In this document: piece after piece, positions 36,077 through 45,326 of the stretch | How the letters are laid out: each line of letters starts with the position of its first letter | How positions within the stretch are numbered: the stretch's first letter is position 1 | Assembly: GCF_003634045.1 (NCBI RefSeq) | Contig: NZ_RBIM01000001.1 | Span: 558,001 to 622,000 of the forward strand | Direction: 5' to 3' | Length of the DNA: 64,000 bases | Source: Maricaulis maris | Lineage (GTDB): Bacteria; Pseudomonadota; Alphaproteobacteria; Caulobacterales; Maricaulaceae | Program-made: the position numbers and the translations under genes | The notes under the pieces: generated by a model | Seen by the model: the letters and a program-made list of their open reading frames with translations, nothing else | Told to the model about the DNA's origin: nothing | The model's database searches: none

Positions 36077-36117
36077 AAGCGAGGAAGCGCCGTGCCGGCT
36101 GCGGCACTGCATCCCCG

Positions 36118-37434
36118 TTACTGCGGCAAGCTGATCACCGCTCGCAGACCACCCAGCTCTGACCGCCCCAGCTTGATGTCGCCGCCGTGATTGCGGGCGA
36201 CGTCGCGGGCGAGGGCGAGGCCGAGGCCGACGCCCTTGCGGTTCTGGTTGCGGCTTTCATCAAGGCGATTGAAGGGCTTCAGGGCCTCGTCATACTGGTC
36301 TTCCGGAATGCCGGGGCCGTCGTCCTCGACCCGGATTTCGACCCGTGAGCCGACCCGGGTGACAGCGACCTCGACCAGGTCGCCGAAACTTTGCGCATTG
36401 CCGATCAGGTTGGCGAGGGCACGGCGGACGGCACCGGGACGGATCTCGGCATCAAGTTCACCGGCATCGTCGAAACGGACCTCACCACCATGACGACGGG
36501 CATCTTCCACGGCGTCACGGGTCAGGGCGACCAGATCGACGCGCTGGGTGTCCTCATTGGCCTCGCCGCGGGCAAAATCGAGATATTCGTCCAGCATGGC
36601 TTCCATCTCGTCGAGATCGCGGCGGGCATCGGCGGTCTCCCCGGTCTGCGGCATCAGGGCGAGCTGGAGTTTCAGGCGCGTCAGCGGCGTTCGCAGGTCA
36701 TGGCTGACCCCGGCGAGGAGGGCGGTGCGTTGTTCGAGATGGCGTTTGATCCTTGCCCGCATTTCCAGGAAGGCATGAGCAGCCTGGCGCACTTCGGTGG
36801 CGCCGGCGGGGCGGAAATGGGCGACATCCTGGCCGCGACCGAATTGCTCGGCGGCATCGGCGAGGCGGCGGATCGGTTTGACCTGGTTGCGGATGAAGAC
36901 GACCGAGACGGCGGTCAGCAAGGTGGTCGCGCCAATGATCCACAACAGGAAGATATGGCCCGTCGTGGCAAACACCCGGTCGCGCGGGGTGATGAAGCGC
37001 AACACGCCGCCCTCGACCTGGACGCGGACATCGACATAGCTGGGATAGCGGGTGGTATCGAACCAGACCGTATTGTCGAGCTGTTGCGACAAGGCCTCGC
37101 GCAGGGTGATGTCGAGCGTGCGGAAGAAGGAGGAGCGGCGCGAGGTCGGCAAGGTGTCGCCGGGCCGGAAATCGATCGACAGGCGCGTCGTGCCCAGCGC
37201 GGTCTCGATATGGCGCTGGAAGGCCGGGGTTTCGCCGCCTTCCTCCTCATAGAGCCGGGTTGCCATGGCAATCTCGCCGGCCACGCCCTCGGACAGGCGG
37301 CTGGTGACGGTCTCCCAGTGTTCCTCGAAGAAGGACCACGCAACGGCGACCTGCATCAGCCCGACCGGCAGGACGATGATCAGCAGCGTCCGCCAGAACA
37401 GGCCCTTGGGCAGGAAGCGTTTGAGAACCGACAC
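36118..37434 (-). CDS. EnvZ-like sensor histidine kinase
   Basis: 438 aa. TM1 (residues 13-34), a periplasmic loop of about 120 residues, TM2 (157-181), a HAMP linker, then the H-box AGVSHDLRTPLTRL with H245, the N-box ALANLIGNA, G1 VEDDGPGIP and G2 VGLGLAL. This layout matches the EnvZ/RisS group. It lies 6 nt downstream of its response regulator gene. The likely signal is osmotic or pH/envelope stress by analogy; not visible in the sequence. Confidence 0.93.
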   Translation of the reverse strand: MSVLKRFLPKGLFWRTLLIIVLPVGLMQVAVAWSFFEEHWETVTSRLSEGVAGEIAMATRLYEEEGGETPAFQRHIETALGTTRLSIDFRPGDTLPTSRRSSFFRTLDITLREALSQQLDNTVWFDTTRYPSYVDVRVQVEGGVLRFITPRDRVFATTGHIFLLWIIGATTLLTAVSVVFIRNQVKPIRRLADAAEQFGRGQDVAHFRPAGATEVRQAAHAFLEMRARIKRHLEQRTALLAGVSHDLRTPLTRLKLQLALMPQTGETADARRDLDEMEAMLDEYLDFARGEANEDTQRVDLVALTRDAVEDARRHGGEVRFDDAGELDAEIRPGAVRRALANLIGNAQSFGDLVEVAVTRVGSRVEIRVEDDGPGIPEDQYDEALKPFNRLDESRNQNRKGVGLGLALARDVARNHGGDIKLGRSELGGLRAVISLPQ

Positions 37435-37440
37435 GCCGGA

Positions 37441-38142
37441 TCAGTCCTCGAAAACCGGATCGGCGAGCAGGCGATAACCTTCACCGCGCACGGTCTGCAG
37501 GTGCATCGGTTCCTTCGGGTCGGTCTCCAGCTTGCGGCGCAGGCGTGTGACCTGGACATCGACGGCGCGTTCGCCGCCGCCCGTGCGTTCCGACAGGGTC
37601 AGACGGGAGACGGTCTGGCCGGCCGAGGCCGCCAGCGCGCCCAGAAGCGCCGCTTCACCGCCGGTCAGGCGCACCGGGCTGCCGTTCTGGGTCAGGCTCT
37701 CGCGGGCAATGTCGAAACTCCAATCGCCGAAACTGACACGCTGGATGGCGGCTTGGGCCGGCTTGGCGCGGCGCAGGATGGCATTGATGCGCAGCACCAG
37801 TTCTTCCGGCTCGAAAGGCTTGGGCAGATAATCGTCGGCGCCCAGGGACAGGCCCTTGATCCGGTCTTCTGCATCGCCGCGCGCGGTCAGCAGTAGGATC
37901 GGCGTCTCGCCGCGCTTGCGGACCGCCTCGGTCAACTCGAACCCGTTCATGCCAGGCATCATCACGTCGAGCACCAGCAGGTCGAAGGCCAGGGAGTTCA
38001 GGGTCGACAGGGCTTTGTCGGCATTCGGCGCCGTCGACACGCGATAGCCGCGCTCCTGCAGGAAGCGTTTGAGCAGGTTGCGGATACGGTCATCATCATC
38101 GACGACGAGAATGTGCGCGTCATCGCCTTGCGTCTGGGCCAT
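37441..38142 (-). CDS. OmpR-family response regulator
   Basis: 233 aa. The receiver has acidic residues in VVDDDDRIR, phosphoacceptor D59 in VLDVMMPG, T87 and K108. The C-terminal winged helix contains LTGGEAALLGALAASAGQTV, RAVDVQVTRLRRKLETDP and VRGEGYRL. Pairs with the downstream EnvZ-like kinase. Such pairs in Alphaproteobacteria control outer-membrane proteins or envelope genes; targets here are unknown. Confidence 0.95.
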   Translation of the reverse strand: MAQTQGDDAHILVVDDDDRIRNLLKRFLQERGYRVSTAPNADKALSTLNSLAFDLLVLDVMMPGMNGFELTEAVRKRGETPILLLTARGDAEDRIKGLSLGADDYLPKPFEPEELVLRINAILRRAKPAQAAIQRVSFGDWSFDIARESLTQNGSPVRLTGGEAALLGALAASAGQTVSRLTLSERTGGGERAVDVQVTRLRRKLETDPKEPMHLQTVRGEGYRLLADPVFED

Positions 38143-38193
38143 CTGGTCCTGCCAAATTGCGAGCCGTGATCATGAACCGCAGTGCAAGTCGGC

Positions 38194-38979
38194 TCAAGGT
38201 GCTTTGTCGGAGGCCGCAGCCGGCCCAAGCCGTTCGGCGCAGGCGGCGCGTAGGACGTCGAGCCCGGCTTCATAAGGTTCCGGATCGGCATAGATGGCGG
38301 CGAGGGGCGCGCGGGCGCCCTCGACCAGCTCCTCCGGTGTCAAAAGACGCGACATGTGCGGCGTCAGGCCAGCCGCCTGCACGGCCTCGATCTGCGGCCA
38401 CATGCGATGCCAGCCGCCATAGAGGCGCAGCGAGATCACATTGACCGGCAGGCGGGCGCTGGCGACATTATGAACCGGCGGCCAGCCGGGCGCGGTAATC
38501 GTGGTGCGATCAGCGGTGTAACGGCCGGTGTGCACACTCAGCCGCGCTGCCGGCGCCAGCCCGCGCACGATGTCCAGCAGGTCGAGCGAGAAGGCGTCGA
38601 TCAGTACCGGTGCGTCGTGCAAGTCTGCCAGGCGGACCAGTTCGGCCAGCGCCGCCTCGCGGTCGCCGATGCCGATCTTCATTTCCAGTACCACGGCATG
38701 GCCGCGCGCCGCCGCCAGCGCGTCTTCGAGCCGCCAGAGTGTGCCGTTGGCACAGCCATCCGCGATCGCGCGTCGGCCGAGCCGGTCGAGCATCATCGCG
38801 GGATGGCGGGTGTACAGCAGGGGCGGCCCCTCGCCATCGGCGACCCAGCAGATATCGGCCTCATGGGCGTGGCGGGCTTCCGGCAGCCGTCCGGCCAGTG
38901 TCAGGCCGCGGTCAAAGGCGCGCGGCGAGTTCAGGGACCGATGGTGAAGAATTTCAAGCGCTTGTGGCGGTAATGACAT
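38194..38979 (-). CDS. Glycerophosphodiester phosphodiesterase-like TIM-barrel protein
   Basis: 261 aa from the ATG at 38979. It resembles GDPD enzymes: an early His pair and Arg (HHRSLNSPRAFDRGL), EADICWVADGEGPPLLYTRHP corresponding to E-x-D...DG...HD, and VLEMKIG corresponding to LE-x-K. However, the first signature is HRSLN rather than HRG and the later HD reads HP, so activity is uncertain. It is last in a tight operon with a CDP-alcohol phosphatidyltransferase and a HAD phosphatase, which supports a role in lipid head groups. Confidence 0.5.
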   Translation of the reverse strand: MSLPPQALEILHHRSLNSPRAFDRGLTLAGRLPEARHAHEADICWVADGEGPPLLYTRHPAMMLDRLGRRAIADGCANGTLWRLEDALAAARGHAVVLEMKIGIGDREAALAELVRLADLHDAPVLIDAFSLDLLDIVRGLAPAARLSVHTGRYTADRTTITAPGWPPVHNVASARLPVNVISLRLYGGWHRMWPQIEAVQAAGLTPHMSRLLTPEELVEGARAPLAAIYADPEPYEAGLDVLRAACAERLGPAAASDKAP

Positions 38980-38986
38980 GCCGCAT

Positions 38987-39547
38987 TCAAGCCTTGTCGG
39001 GCCCGGCTCGCAAGCCCGCAAGCAGGTAGTCCACACAGGACCAGACTGTCACCGCGACCGCCAACCAGAAACTGGCTTGGGCGAGGCTGGCCACGAGTGC
39101 CGGGTCGACCAGGGATGCCGGCACCAGCGGCACTGCGAGCAGGGCGATGATGGCAACGCCCTGGACGATCGCTTTCAACTTGCCGGACAGGCGGGCACCG
39201 ACGGCGCGGCCTTTTGACTGCATCATCAGGCGGGCATAGCTGACCAGCACATCGCGCCAGGCGAAGACGATGATCGTCCATACCGGGATCAGCCCGCCGG
39301 CTGCCAGTGCCGTGAAGGCGCCGATCCGGTACAGGCTGTCGGCCAACGGGTCGAACTGGGCGCCGAAATCCGATTGCTGGTTGAAGCGGCGGGCGACCCA
39401 GCCGTCCAGCATGTCGGTGACCTCGGCCGTGATCGCGAGTGCCAGTGCGAAGACCAGTCCGGCCGTGCTGTCCATGGACAACGCCAGAAACAGGAAGGGC
39501 ACCAGGGCAATGCGGCAGGCGGTGAGCAGGTTGGGCCAGGTCATCAT
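38987..39547 (-). CDS. CDP-alcohol phosphatidyltransferase
   Basis: 186 aa with about five membrane helices. The full catalytic signature is present: D-x2-DG-x2-AR-x8-G-x3-D-x3-D, read as DMLDGWVARRFNQQSDFGAQ followed by FDPLAD. It transfers a phosphatidyl group from CDP-diacylglycerol to an alcohol, as in PgsA. It begins within the HAD gene's stop (ATGA, 39544-39547) and ends 7 nt before the phosphodiesterase-like gene. Whether it is the main PG-phosphate synthase or a second enzyme cannot be decided from this window. Confidence 0.9.
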   Translation of the reverse strand: MMTWPNLLTACRIALVPFLFLALSMDSTAGLVFALALAITAEVTDMLDGWVARRFNQQSDFGAQFDPLADSLYRIGAFTALAAGGLIPVWTIIVFAWRDVLVSYARLMMQSKGRAVGARLSGKLKAIVQGVAIIALLAVPLVPASLVDPALVASLAQASFWLAVAVTVWSCVDYLLAGLRAGPDKA

Positions 39548-40326
39548 GCCGGTCGGATCTTTCGTGCGGCGAGCAAACGGTTGGCGATCTCGGCAAAGCC
39601 GGCGGCTTCATCGCCCTTGGCGATCTCGGCCGGATGCGCGGTCATGACCGGCAGGAAGCGACGCACGCCGGCGACGCCGAAGCTCAACGGAAAGGCGGCG
39701 AACATCGGTTCGTCATTCGGTGCATCGCCAATATAGGCGATCTGGGCCGCCTGATCGGGTTCGGCGATACCGAATCGCGTGGCGAGGACCTGGCAGGCCG
39801 TGGTTTTCTTGTCGTGGTCGCCAAACCAGGCATTGACGTGGATCGAGCTGGTCTTGGCGATCGCGCCGGCTTCCGCGAAACGGGCGCGGACGCGTTCGGC
39901 ATCATCCAGCGTCGGACCGTCGACATCTTCGGCGAAATCGACCGCGATATCGCAGGCGCGCCAGGCATTGTCGGCGGCATGGGCCAGGTTCGGCGCCAGC
40001 GAGAGTGTATCGTCGGCGATGGCGGTGAGACGGGCGCGGCCGTCATCCGAGGTCTCGCAGAACCAGTCGCGGGTAATCCGTCCGTCGCCCCGGCGGGCAA
40101 AGCAGAAGGCGCCATTCTCGCCGATCACCGCATCGACCGGCCACCAGCGCGCGATCAGGTCGCACCAGCCAGCCGGGCGCCCGGTGACAGCCAGGGTGAG
40201 AATGCCGGCCGCCTGCAGCAACTCCATTGCCGCGAGGCTGGAGGCCGGGACACGGCCGTCCTGCGTCACCGTGCCGTCGAGGTCGAACAGGAAGGCCTTG
40301 ACCCCGGCGAGGGCGTCGTCAGTCAC
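39544..40326 (-). CDS. HAD-superfamily (IIB-like) phosphatase
   Basis: 260 aa using the GTG at 40326, which overlaps the upstream stop by a few bases; in-frame ATGs farther upstream (for example 40380) would overlap that gene by about 60 nt. HAD motifs are FLFDLDGTVTQDG (motif I), LAVTGRPAGW (II) and IGDAPNDEPMFAAF (IV). The cap resembles HAD-IIB sugar-phosphate phosphatases such as mannosyl-3-phosphoglycerate phosphatase. Sandwiched between a membrane protein and a phosphatidyltransferase, it may dephosphorylate a lipid head-group precursor. Confidence 0.8.
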   Translation of the reverse strand: MTDDALAGVKAFLFDLDGTVTQDGRVPASSLAAMELLQAAGILTLAVTGRPAGWCDLIARWWPVDAVIGENGAFCFARRGDGRITRDWFCETSDDGRARLTAIADDTLSLAPNLAHAADNAWRACDIAVDFAEDVDGPTLDDAERVRARFAEAGAIAKTSSIHVNAWFGDHDKKTTACQVLATRFGIAEPDQAAQIAYIGDAPNDEPMFAAFPLSFGVAGVRRFLPVMTAHPAEIAKGDEAAGFAEIANRLLAARKIRPA

Positions 40327-41122
40327 TCCGCTTGCCGGTATCGACCCGTTTGACGAGTTCATTCCATTCATCCTCATCAAGCTGGAACTGCTCTAGCATT
40401 TCGTCGCGCGGAATGGAGCGGGCCGATTGCAGCCACAGGCCGAGGAAAAAGAAGAGCAGCGTCCCCAGAACAGCGATGAAGGGGGCGGCCAGGCCGATGA
40501 AGGCGAAGACCGAGGATACCGCCAGGCTGACCCCGATCCCGGCCACCACGATCGAGCGACCGACCACTTTCAGCCGGGTCCGGATCGGCACCATGGGTGA
40601 GAGTGTGTTGGTGTGGACGATCTCGGCCGCAGCCATCATGGCGCCGGCAATCGCCAGTATGCCGGCATTCCACAATGCCAGTTCGGCTTCGGCAAAGGGG
40701 GCGACGCCGGTGGCATCGCCCTGGATGACGAGGGCGGCGACGACCATGGCTGCCGACAGGGCGATACCGGAATAGGCTTCCCACTTGTATTCGCGGTGAT
40801 ACTCGATCAGCGCCTCGTGCGAGAGCTTGCCCTTCTCGACCAGGTATTCCTCGGCATGGCGATAGCGCCGGATGCGCCCTTTTTTGCTGTGCCCGACCTT
40901 GCGGTTCTGACGCAGGGCGGTGATCACGAAAAAGAGGACGGCCAGCGCGTAAATGCCCAGCATGGTGATCAGCTTGGGCACAGCGCTGACTTCCAGGACC
41001 ATGCATTGCAGACCGTTGCGGGCCGCTTCGCAGGTCCCCTCCGGTGCGGTGGCGCCGGCCAGATAGACCCAGATCGCGCCGATGGCGATCGTGAAGGCGA
41101 GTTGGATGAAATTCTTGAACAC
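40319..41122 (-). CDS. Polytopic membrane protein of unknown function
   Basis: 267 aa from the GTG at 41122, chosen for the GGGAG 9 nt upstream; a TTG at 41161 is possible. It has about seven hydrophobic segments. A cytoplasmic basic loop (RQNRKVGHSKKGRIRRYRHA) follows helix 2. The acidic C-terminus (FQLDEDEWNELVKR) overlaps the HAD start. It is first in the phosphatidyltransferase operon. I do not recognise the family; a flippase or small transporter for the pathway's product is possible but unproven. Confidence 0.75.
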   Translation of the reverse strand: MFKNFIQLAFTIAIGAIWVYLAGATAPEGTCEAARNGLQCMVLEVSAVPKLITMLGIYALAVLFFVITALRQNRKVGHSKKGRIRRYRHAEEYLVEKGKLSHEALIEYHREYKWEAYSGIALSAAMVVAALVIQGDATGVAPFAEAELALWNAGILAIAGAMMAAAEIVHTNTLSPMVPIRTRLKVVGRSIVVAGIGVSLAVSSVFAFIGLAAPFIAVLGTLLFFFLGLWLQSARSIPRDEMLEQFQLDEDEWNELVKRVDTGKRSD

Positions 41123-41183
41123 GACGCGACGCTCCCCCGATGCAACCGGTGGATAATACAAGTCTCGCCGGGCGCGGAAAGAC

Positions 41184-41735
41184 TCAATCGGTCAATCGGC
41201 GCGGCAGGAAGCGATGGAGTTTGAAGGCCGCCGCGAGCCACAGAAGGGCGATCCAGACCGTCAGGGCGATCTCGCTGCCGGTCCAGTCCAACAGTGCCGC
41301 GAGCAGGGGCAGGCCGCCGGCGGCGAGGGCCAGAACCTGCCCGATCACGGCCATCGGCTTACCGTGAGCCGACAGGCCATCGTGCGGCTTGGGGCGGAGC
41401 AGGTCATGGATGTCGGTGACGAGGATGCCCAGCATCGGCGCGATCAGATAAGCGTTCGGGCCGATCATCACCACGAACAGGATGAGCCAAGCGCTGGCAT
41501 GGGCGGCGCGGGCGAGCCGGGCGATCAGCCCGTCACCGCCGAGCCGGAAGGCGGCAATTGTACTGGCGATCAAAAAAGCTGCGGCGCCAAAGGCGGCCAA
41601 GGCCCGCGCGGCCTCGATGAAGCCGGCAAATGCGACCGGCCCGTCGGCGGAACCGGTCCAGCGCCAGGAAAACCAGATTGCGACCGGACCGAGTACACAC
41701 AGGATCAGGCGGAGGAGGGCAGCGGCGAATGTCAT
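41184..41735 (-). CDS. Small polytopic membrane protein
   Basis: 183 aa from the ATG at 41735. Five hydrophobic segments, including LLRLILCVLGPVAIWFSWRW, LILFVVMIGPNAYLIAPMLG and IALTVWIALLWLAAAF. No enzymatic motif is visible. It begins 13 nt after the uvrC stop on the same strand and is probably co-transcribed. Function unknown. Confidence 0.75.
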   Translation of the reverse strand: MTFAAALLRLILCVLGPVAIWFSWRWTGSADGPVAFAGFIEAARALAAFGAAAFLIASTIAAFRLGGDGLIARLARAAHASAWLILFVVMIGPNAYLIAPMLGILVTDIHDLLRPKPHDGLSAHGKPMAVIGQVLALAAGGLPLLAALLDWTGSEIALTVWIALLWLAAAFKLHRFLPRRLTD

Positions 41736-41748
41736 TGTTGGCAGTCCG

Positions 41749-43650
41749 TCACTTCTGGAACCAGTCATGGATCTTTTTGGCCATGGCTTTGGAGATGCCG
41801 TCAACCGCTTCCAGATCGGCCAGGGCCGCATTGCGCACTGCCTTGGCGGATCCGAAATGGGCCAGCAGCGCCTTCTTTCGTGACGGACCGATCCCGTCGA
41901 TCCCGTCGAGCGGATTGTCGGTCATCTGCTTCTTGCGCTTGGCCCGGTGGCCGCCAATGGCGAAGCGGTGGGCCTCGTCGCGCAGGCGCTGGAGATAGTA
42001 GAGGACCGGGTCCTTCATCGGCAGTTTGAAGGGTGGTTTTCCGGGCAGGTAAAAGGCTTCCCGGCCGGCATCGCGTTCCGGTCCCTTGGCAATGGCGGCG
42101 ATGGTGATGCCGGTCTCTGCCGTGATGCCCAACTCCTCGGCGATCTCCATGACCGAGGATAATTGCCCCTTGCCGCCATCGATCAGTACGAGATCCGGCA
42201 CCGGCGCGCCGTCATCACGCTCTTTCAGCAGGCGGGCGAAGCGGCGTTTGAGCATCGCTTTCATCATCGCAAAATCATCATTGGTGGCGGCGTCATCGCC
42301 CTTCATGTTGAAGCGACGATAATGGTTTTTCTCGAAGCCTTCTGGTCCGGCGACAATCATCGCGCCCAACGCATTGGTGCCCTGGATGTGCGAGTTGTCA
42401 TAGACCTCGATACGCTGGGGCAGGTCGGGCAGGTCGAAGACGCGCTGCACGCCCTTGAGCAATTGCGTCTGCGTGGCACTTTCCGACAGACGCCGGGCCA
42501 GGCTCTCGCGGGCATTGGTCAGGGTGCGCTCAACCAGCTTACGCTTCTCGCCGCGTCGCGGTGTGTGCAGCGTGACCTTGCGCTCGGTACGCAGGCTCAG
42601 CGCCTCGCCCAGCAGGTCGGCCTCCTCGATCTCGTGCGACAGCAGGATCAGGGCCGGCGCCGGCTTGTCGTCATAAAATTGCGCCACGAAGGCAGCCAGC
42701 ACCTCGGCGGGCTCGGCCTCGCTGTCATGGCGCGGGAAGAAGGACTGGTTGCCCCAGTTTTGGCCGGCCCGAAAGAAGAAGACCTGGACGCAGGACTTGC
42801 CGCCATCGGTGTGCACAGCGACGACATCGGCTTCCTCGACACCATCCGGATTGATGCCCTGGTCGGTGGTGACGGCGGCGATGGCACGGATCCGGTCACG
42901 CAGCTTGGCGGCGCTTTCAAAGTCCATCGCCTCGGCGGCCTCGGCCATGCGCGCCTGCAAGTCCTGGCGCAGGGCGTTCGAGCGGCCGCGCAGGAAGTCG
43001 GTGGCCTCCTTGACCAGCTCGTCATAGGCGGCGGGTTCGATCAGATCGACACAGGGGCCGGCGCAGCGCTTGATCTGGTGCAGCATGCAAGCGCGCGAGC
43101 GGCCCTCATAAACGCTGTCGCTACAGGTGCGGATCAGGAAGGCTTTCTGCAGCGTATTGAGGGTCTGGTTGACCGCCCCGACCGAGGCGAAGGGGCCGAA
43201 ATAATCGCCTTTGGCCTTGCGCGCGCCGCGATGCTTGGTCAGCTGGGCGGCGGGATGGTCCTTGCGGATCAGGATATAGGGGAAGCTCTTGTCGTCGCGC
43301 AGCAGGATATTGAAGCGCGGCTTCAGCGACTTGATCAAATTGGCTTCCAGCAGCAGGGCTTCGGTCTCGGTCTGGGTGACCACGAATTCCATTTTGCGGG
43401 TCAGGCCGATCATCAGGGCGATGCGGTTGGAATGGCCGCGGCCATTGGCATAGTTGGAGACCCGGTTCTTCAGGTTTCGGGCCTTGCCGACATACAAGAC
43501 CGCCCCATCCTCGCCGAACATCCGATAGACGCCGGGCTTGGGCGGCAGGTTGCGGACATAGTCCGCGATGAGTTTCGCACCCGCCAAAGATTGCGCCGAC
43601 GCGGCGGAAGCGTCATCTATCTCACCGGATTGAGGAGTTTGCGAAGTCAT
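41749..43650 (-). CDS. uvrC: Excinuclease ABC subunit C
   Basis: 633 aa. Domains in order: GIY-YIG nuclease ([20 protein letters not shown]), the Cys-rich linker ([20 protein letters not shown]), a UVR domain ([20 protein letters not shown]), the RNase H-like nuclease ([31 protein letters not shown]) and C-terminal HhH motifs ([20 protein letters not shown]). It makes both incisions in nucleotide excision repair. The ATG at 43650 shares CATG with the divergent folM start. Upstream in-frame alternatives cannot be excluded. Confidence 0.97.
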   Translation of the reverse strand: MTSQTPQSGEIDDASAASAQSLAGAKLIADYVRNLPPKPGVYRMFGEDGAVLYVGKARNLKNRVSNYANGRGHSNRIALMIGLTRKMEFVVTQTETEALLLEANLIKSLKPRFNILLRDDKSFPYILIRKDHPAAQLTKHRGARKAKGDYFGPFASVGAVNQTLNTLQKAFLIRTCSDSVYEGRSRACMLHQIKRCAGPCVDLIEPAAYDELVKEATDFLRGRSNALRQDLQARMAEAAEAMDFESAAKLRDRIRAIAAVTTDQGINPDGVEEADVVAVHTDGGKSCVQVFFFRAGQNWGNQSFFPRHDSEAEPAEVLAAFVAQFYDDKPAPALILLSHEIEEADLLGEALSLRTERKVTLHTPRRGEKRKLVERTLTNARESLARRLSESATQTQLLKGVQRVFDLPDLPQRIEVYDNSHIQGTNALGAMIVAGPEGFEKNHYRRFNMKGDDAATNDDFAMMKAMLKRRFARLLKERDDGAPVPDLVLIDGGKGQLSSVMEIAEELGITAETGITIAAIAKGPERDAGREAFYLPGKPPFKLPMKDPVLYYLQRLRDEAHRFAIGGHRAKRKKQMTDNPLDGIDGIGPSRKKALLAHFGSAKAVRNAALADLEAVDGISKAMAKKIHDWFQK

Positions 43651-44416
43651 GTCGGACAGGATTGCGCTCGTAACCGGCGGCGGCAAGCGCCTGGGTGCCA
43701 AAATCGCCAGCGCCCTGGGTGCGGACGGCTGGCATGTGATCGTTCATTACAATGCTTCGGCAGACGACGCACAGGCCGTTGCTGCTGACATCGTTGCGGC
43801 AGGAGGCTCGGCCCGGTGCGTTCAGTTTGACCTTGCCGATACCGGTTCTGTCGAGGCCTTCATGGCTGATGTGGGGCGGGTCGACGTTCTGATCAACTCG
43901 GCCTCCATTTTCGAGATGGATCGACCCGAAGACGTCAGTCCGCAATCGCTGGAAGCGCACTGGCGCATCAATACCGCCGCGCCGGTCCTGCTGGCCAAGG
44001 CCATGGCGACCGGTCATAGCGAGCGCGCCTCGGGCTGTGTGATCAATCTGCTCGACCAGAAACTCTTCAACCTCAATCCGGATTTCTTTGCCTACACCCT
44101 GTCCAAGCACGCCCTTCTCGGCGCGACGACCACGATGGCAATGGCCTTCGCGCCGGCCGTCCGCGTCAATGCCATCGCGCCGGGCATCACCCTGCCTTCG
44201 GGCGGTCAGAGCGAGGACGAGTTCCAGCGCGCCCATACAATGAACCCGATGCGTGGCGGCTCGACGCCGGACGACATCATCCGCGCGGTGCGCTTCATCC
44301 TTGCGACGCCCTCAATGACGGGTGAGACCATCACCATTGATGGTGGCCAGCATCTCGACGCCCGCAATCGCGACGTCATGTATGCCGCCAACCCGCCGCA
44401 GGACGATGCCTCATGA
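43649..44416 (+). CDS. folM: Short-chain reductase, FolM/pteridine-reductase type
   Basis: 255 aa. The cofactor loop TGGGKRLG has the Arg typical of pteridine reductases (TGxxxRxG), followed by NSASIFEMD and the catalytic [10 protein letters not shown] (Y-x3-K). The final DGGQHL is the SDR C-terminal loop. FolM reduces dihydrofolate or dihydromonapterin. The ATGA overlap with folB (44413-44416) supports a pterin role. GAGGAG lies 11 nt before the ATG at 43649, which overlaps the uvrC start. Confidence 0.85.
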   Translation: MSDRIALVTGGGKRLGAKIASALGADGWHVIVHYNASADDAQAVAADIVAAGGSARCVQFDLADTGSVEAFMADVGRVDVLINSASIFEMDRPEDVSPQSLEAHWRINTAAPVLLAKAMATGHSERASGCVINLLDQKLFNLNPDFFAYTLSKHALLGATTTMAMAFAPAVRVNAIAPGITLPSGGQSEDEFQRAHTMNPMRGGSTPDDIIRAVRFILATPSMTGETITIDGGQHLDARNRDVMYAANPPQDDAS

Positions 44417-44814
44417 GACTGGACAATGTGATCGAGAACGCCCTCGCCAGCGCGTCCGGCGAGGATGTCTTCATCTACCGGCTGGAAGGCGTGAAGCTGG
44501 ATGTCGAGATCGGCATCCATGACTATGAGCGCGGCGTCAAACAGCGTGTCCTGATCGACGTCATCACCCTGGTGTCCAAGCAATGGTGCGGCTCGGATGA
44601 TATCGGCACCGTGGTCGATTACGACTACATCCTGCACGGCATCAAGGCGCTGGAAACCCGCCAGTTCGACCTCCAGGAAACCCTGTGCGGGACGGTCCTG
44701 GATATCGCCCTTGAACCCGCCGTCGTCACCGCCGCCCAGGTCACGACACGCAAGGTCGATGCCTATGCCGATGCGGCGGCCGTGGGACTGACGCGGTTTC
44801 GGCGCAAGGTTTAG
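44413..44814 (+). CDS. folB: Dihydroneopterin aldolase
   Basis: 133 aa. The FolB fold is indicated by YRLEGVKLDVEIGIHDYERG with the substrate Glu, QRVLIDVITLV, and a C-terminal RKVDAYADAAAVGLTRFRRK. It converts dihydroneopterin to hydroxymethyl-dihydropterin in folate synthesis. It is coupled to folM by ATGA. The first 15 residues extend beyond the minimal FolB and are common in Alphaproteobacteria. Confidence 0.92.
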   Translation: MRLDNVIENALASASGEDVFIYRLEGVKLDVEIGIHDYERGVKQRVLIDVITLVSKQWCGSDDIGTVVDYDYILHGIKALETRQFDLQETLCGTVLDIALEPAVVTAAQVTTRKVDAYADAAAVGLTRFRRKV

Positions 44815-44827
44815 GGCGGGAATCTGC

Positions 44828-44866
44828 GACAGGTACAATTAACGCGCGTCGCTAATTATGCCTGTC
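44828..44866 (+). terminator. Hairpin downstream of folB
   Basis: GACAGGTACAATTA (44828-44841) pairs with TAATTATGCCTGTC (44853-44866) with two mismatches over an 11-nt loop. There is no U-tract afterwards. It is the first of several palindromes filling the 512-bp gap between folB and the convergent lysE gene. Confidence 0.5.
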
Positions 44867-44921
44867 CCTATGGCGGCAAGCTCGTCGAGGGCTGGGACAT
44901 AACCCTCTTTCTACTTATCCA

Positions 44922-45020
44922 CCGTCATCCCCCGGCTTGTCCGGGGGACCTCACCCATCCGCCAGCCGTCCGGGACGAGGTCCCCCGGATGAGCGCTGTG
45001 CGCTCCCCGTGGGATGACGG
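44922..45020. repeat. GTCATCCC-bounded palindromic element, copy 2
   Basis: Outer arms CCGTCATCCC (44922-44931) and GGGATGACGG (45011-45020) enclose a hairpin (CCCCCGGCTTGTCCGGGGG, about 44929-44947), then a GACCTC/GAGGTC pairing and a second GC hairpin. The general plan matches the element at 21131-21250. Confidence 0.7.
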
Positions 45021-45054
45021 AGTGGGAGGGGGAGGGGTTCGAGCGCAATAGGGT

Positions 45055-45116
45055 CCTTCCCCTTGATGGGGAAGGTGCCCCGAAGGGGCGGAAGGGGTGA
45101 GACGCGCCATCGGCGC
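45055..45116. repeat. Modular triple-hairpin repeat, copy 3 (opposite orientation)
   Basis: In order on the + strand: A-hairpin CCTTCCCC/GGGGAAGG (45055-45075), the linker GT, B-hairpin GCCCCGAAGGGGC (45077-45089), GGAAGGGG and C-hairpin GCGCCATCGGCGC (45104-45116). Relative to the copies at 10.0 and 13.5 kb the order is inverted. Confidence 0.65.
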
Positions 45117-45124
45117 ACAATGCC

Positions 45125-45254
45125 CCATTCATCCCTTGCCGAGACGTCGCCGTATCCGGTTTTCCAGGTCAAGGGCGCCACAGGCGCCGCTGCGCGGTTT
45201 CACCCTTGAGCTGGAAAACCGGATACGGCCTGCTGGCTGCCAAGTGATGTATGG
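45125..45254. repeat. 130-bp palindromic element, copy 2
   Basis: Same length and spacing as 9795-9924: TIRs at 45125-45138 and 45241-45254, a 26-bp stem at 45150-45175/45203-45228 and an apical mini-hairpin GGCGCC/GGCGCC. Where copy 1 has GCATCC/GGATGC, this copy has GTATCC/GGATAC. The next 72 bp to the lysE stop show nothing further. Confidence 0.85.
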
Positions 45255-45326
45255 ACCAGTCCGCGCGTCGCGCACTCACGTTCAGAATGTACCGGGAAAG
45301 CGTGTGTGAGCGCGGTCGACGCTAGC

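Noticed and set aside
36391-37896. 500-codon plus-strand open frame opposite the EnvZ/OmpR-like pair
   Set aside because: The antisense frame spans two real genes and has no recognisable domain.
42163-43788. 540-codon plus-strand open frame opposite uvrC
   Set aside because: uvrC has all its domains on the other strand; the frame is a codon-bias shadow.
44870-45300. Short open frames in the folB-lysE gap
   Set aside because: They are translations of palindromic repeats and have no ribosome-binding site or protein-like composition.
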